Origin: Chloroflexota bacterium
Lineage (GTDB): Bacteria; Chloroflexota; Anaerolineae; J036; Brachytrichaceae
Reading direction: 5' to 3'
NCBI GenBank assembly: GCA_021813225.1
Contig: JAKALH010000177.1
Location: 1 to 6,389, forward strand
Length of the DNA: 6,389 bases
Made by a program: the position numbers and the translations under genes. Positions 6,145 through 6,389 of the stretch are shown in pieces (within the stretch, counting starts at the first letter, position 1; each line of letters starts with the position of its first letter). The notes beneath the pieces are model-generated. The model saw only the letters and a program-made list of their open reading frames with translations, was not told where the DNA came from and searched no databases.

Positions 6145-6179
6145 CTGCCGGCGCTAAGCCAGTCGCCGCGCAGGTTTCT
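6145..6179 (+). terminator. Probable terminator of the liv operon
   Basis: CTGCCGGCG (6145-6153) pairs with CGCCG (6164-6168) and GCAG (6170-6173), leaving one bulged C and a 10-nt loop: nine mostly G-C pairs. The 3' arm is followed by GTTTCT, a short T-run that can also pair back with the preceding GAT. Position, 29 nt after the livF stop, fits operon termination; the weak T-tract lowers confidence. Confidence 0.5.
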
Positions 6180-6186
6180 GACACAT

Positions 6187-6214
6187 TTGCCCGGCGACTC
6201 CAGGTCGCGGGCAA
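6187..6214. repeat. Stem-loop (inverted repeat) after livF, second of four
   Basis: TTGCCC (6187-6192) and GCGAC (6194-6198) pair with GTCGC (6204-6208) and GGGCAA (6209-6214): 11 pairs with one bulged G and loop TCCAG. No T-run follows on either strand. It could reinforce transcript-end formation, protect the livF mRNA, or be a protein site. Confidence 0.45.
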
Positions 6215-6257
6215 CCGATGCAAAGCCTGATCAAGCGAGCTGGAGCGTCACGACGTC

Positions 6258-6280
6258 GCGCGCGGTTTCAACCGCCGCGC
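6258..6280. repeat. GC-rich stem-loop after livF, third of four
   Basis: GCGCG (6258-6262) and CGGT (6263-6266) pair with ACCG (6271-6274) and CGCGC (6276-6280), with one bulged C and a four-base loop: a compact nine-pair hairpin. There is no T-run after it. Function unknown. Confidence 0.4.
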
Positions 6281-6284
6281 AAGG

Positions 6285-6302
6285 TGCCAGGAATTTCTGG
6301 CA
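6285..6302. repeat. Perfect inverted repeat TGCCAG-N6-CTGGCA, fourth of four
   Basis: TGCCAG (6285-6290) and CTGGCA (6297-6302) are perfect arms around GAATTT. Its end is about 38 bp upstream of the possible -10 box at 6341, a distance suitable for an activator or repressor site for the downstream gene, but it may equally act as an RNA hairpin. Only the symmetry is seen. Confidence 0.4.
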
Positions 6303-6340
6303 GCTAACTTTAGCGCCGGCAGCTTTTCCCCTCGCGGCAC

Positions 6341-6346
6341 TATACT
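6341..6346 (+). promoter_or_regulatory. Possible -10 box for the downstream gene
   Basis: TATACT matches TATAAT at 5 of 6 positions and lies 32 nt before the ATG at 6379. No TTGACA-like -35 box is present 16-18 nt upstream, where the sequence is GC-rich, so the promoter would be weak or activator-dependent if real. Confidence 0.35.
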
Positions 6347-6378
6347 CAACCTCGATGCCTTTTACGGAGAGCATATAG

Positions 6379-6389
6379 ATGAACAGCAG
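6379..6389 (+). CDS. Start of a downstream gene, three full codons visible
   Basis: ATG 6379 is preceded by GGAGAG (6366-6371) at 7 nt, an excellent ribosome site, and begins M-N-S before the window ends. A -10-like box at 6341 would give a leader of about 26 nt. Nothing can be said of the product. The separate promoter and the 262-nt gap suggest it is not part of the liv operon. Confidence 0.45.

Noticed and set aside
6187..6378. 63-codon + strand frame starting at TTG and ending just before ATG 6379
   Set aside because: There is no ribosome site, it runs through three hairpins and a possible promoter, and the composition does not resemble a known protein.

Overview
The window holds one complete high-affinity branched-chain (or related) amino-acid ABC uptake operon of the Liv/HAAT type, all on the + strand: a lipoprotein substrate-binding protein (741-1898), two permeases LivH (2056-3183) and LivM (3193-4569), and two ATPases LivG (4586-5416) and LivF (5406-6116). 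It is flanked by the 5' end of an unrecognised membrane-protein gene on the - strand (195 down to 1) and probably by the first codons of another + strand gene (from 6379). The DNA is moderately GC-rich with strong G/C preference at third codon positions. The organism is a bacterium using ordinary sigma-70-type promoters and strong Shine-Dalgarno sites; protein style is compatible with Chloroflexota, but that is an impression, not a demonstration.

Layout. 1-195: N-terminal 65 codons of a - strand membrane protein. 196-391: divergent control region with two near-perfect promoters placed back to back; both -35 boxes are TTGACA and lie only 7 bp apart as an inverted repeat. 392-740: an approximately 349-nt untranslated leader before the binding-protein gene, containing several good stem-loops and a perfect Shine-Dalgarno sequence that sits in a hairpin and could serve short leader ORFs. 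741-1898: binding protein. 1899-2055: intergenic stem-loop resembling a leaky terminator, then an inverted repeat. 2056-6116: livH-livM-livG-livF, tightly packed (gaps of 9 and 16 nt, then an 11-nt overlap). 6117-6378: 262 nt without a convincing gene but with four consecutive stem-loops, the first a plausible terminator. 6379-6389: start codon of a further gene.

Together the products form one machine. The lipoprotein captures the substrate outside the membrane, LivH and LivM form the channel, and LivG and LivF power it with ATP. The terminator-like hairpin after the binding-protein gene fits the common pattern in which the binding protein is made in excess over the membrane parts.

The proteins are mostly conventional. 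The least explained parts are the long structured leader, the symmetrical divergent promoter pair, an extra internal segment in LivM, and the hairpin cluster after livF. I see no CRISPR array, insertion sequence, tRNA or rRNA.
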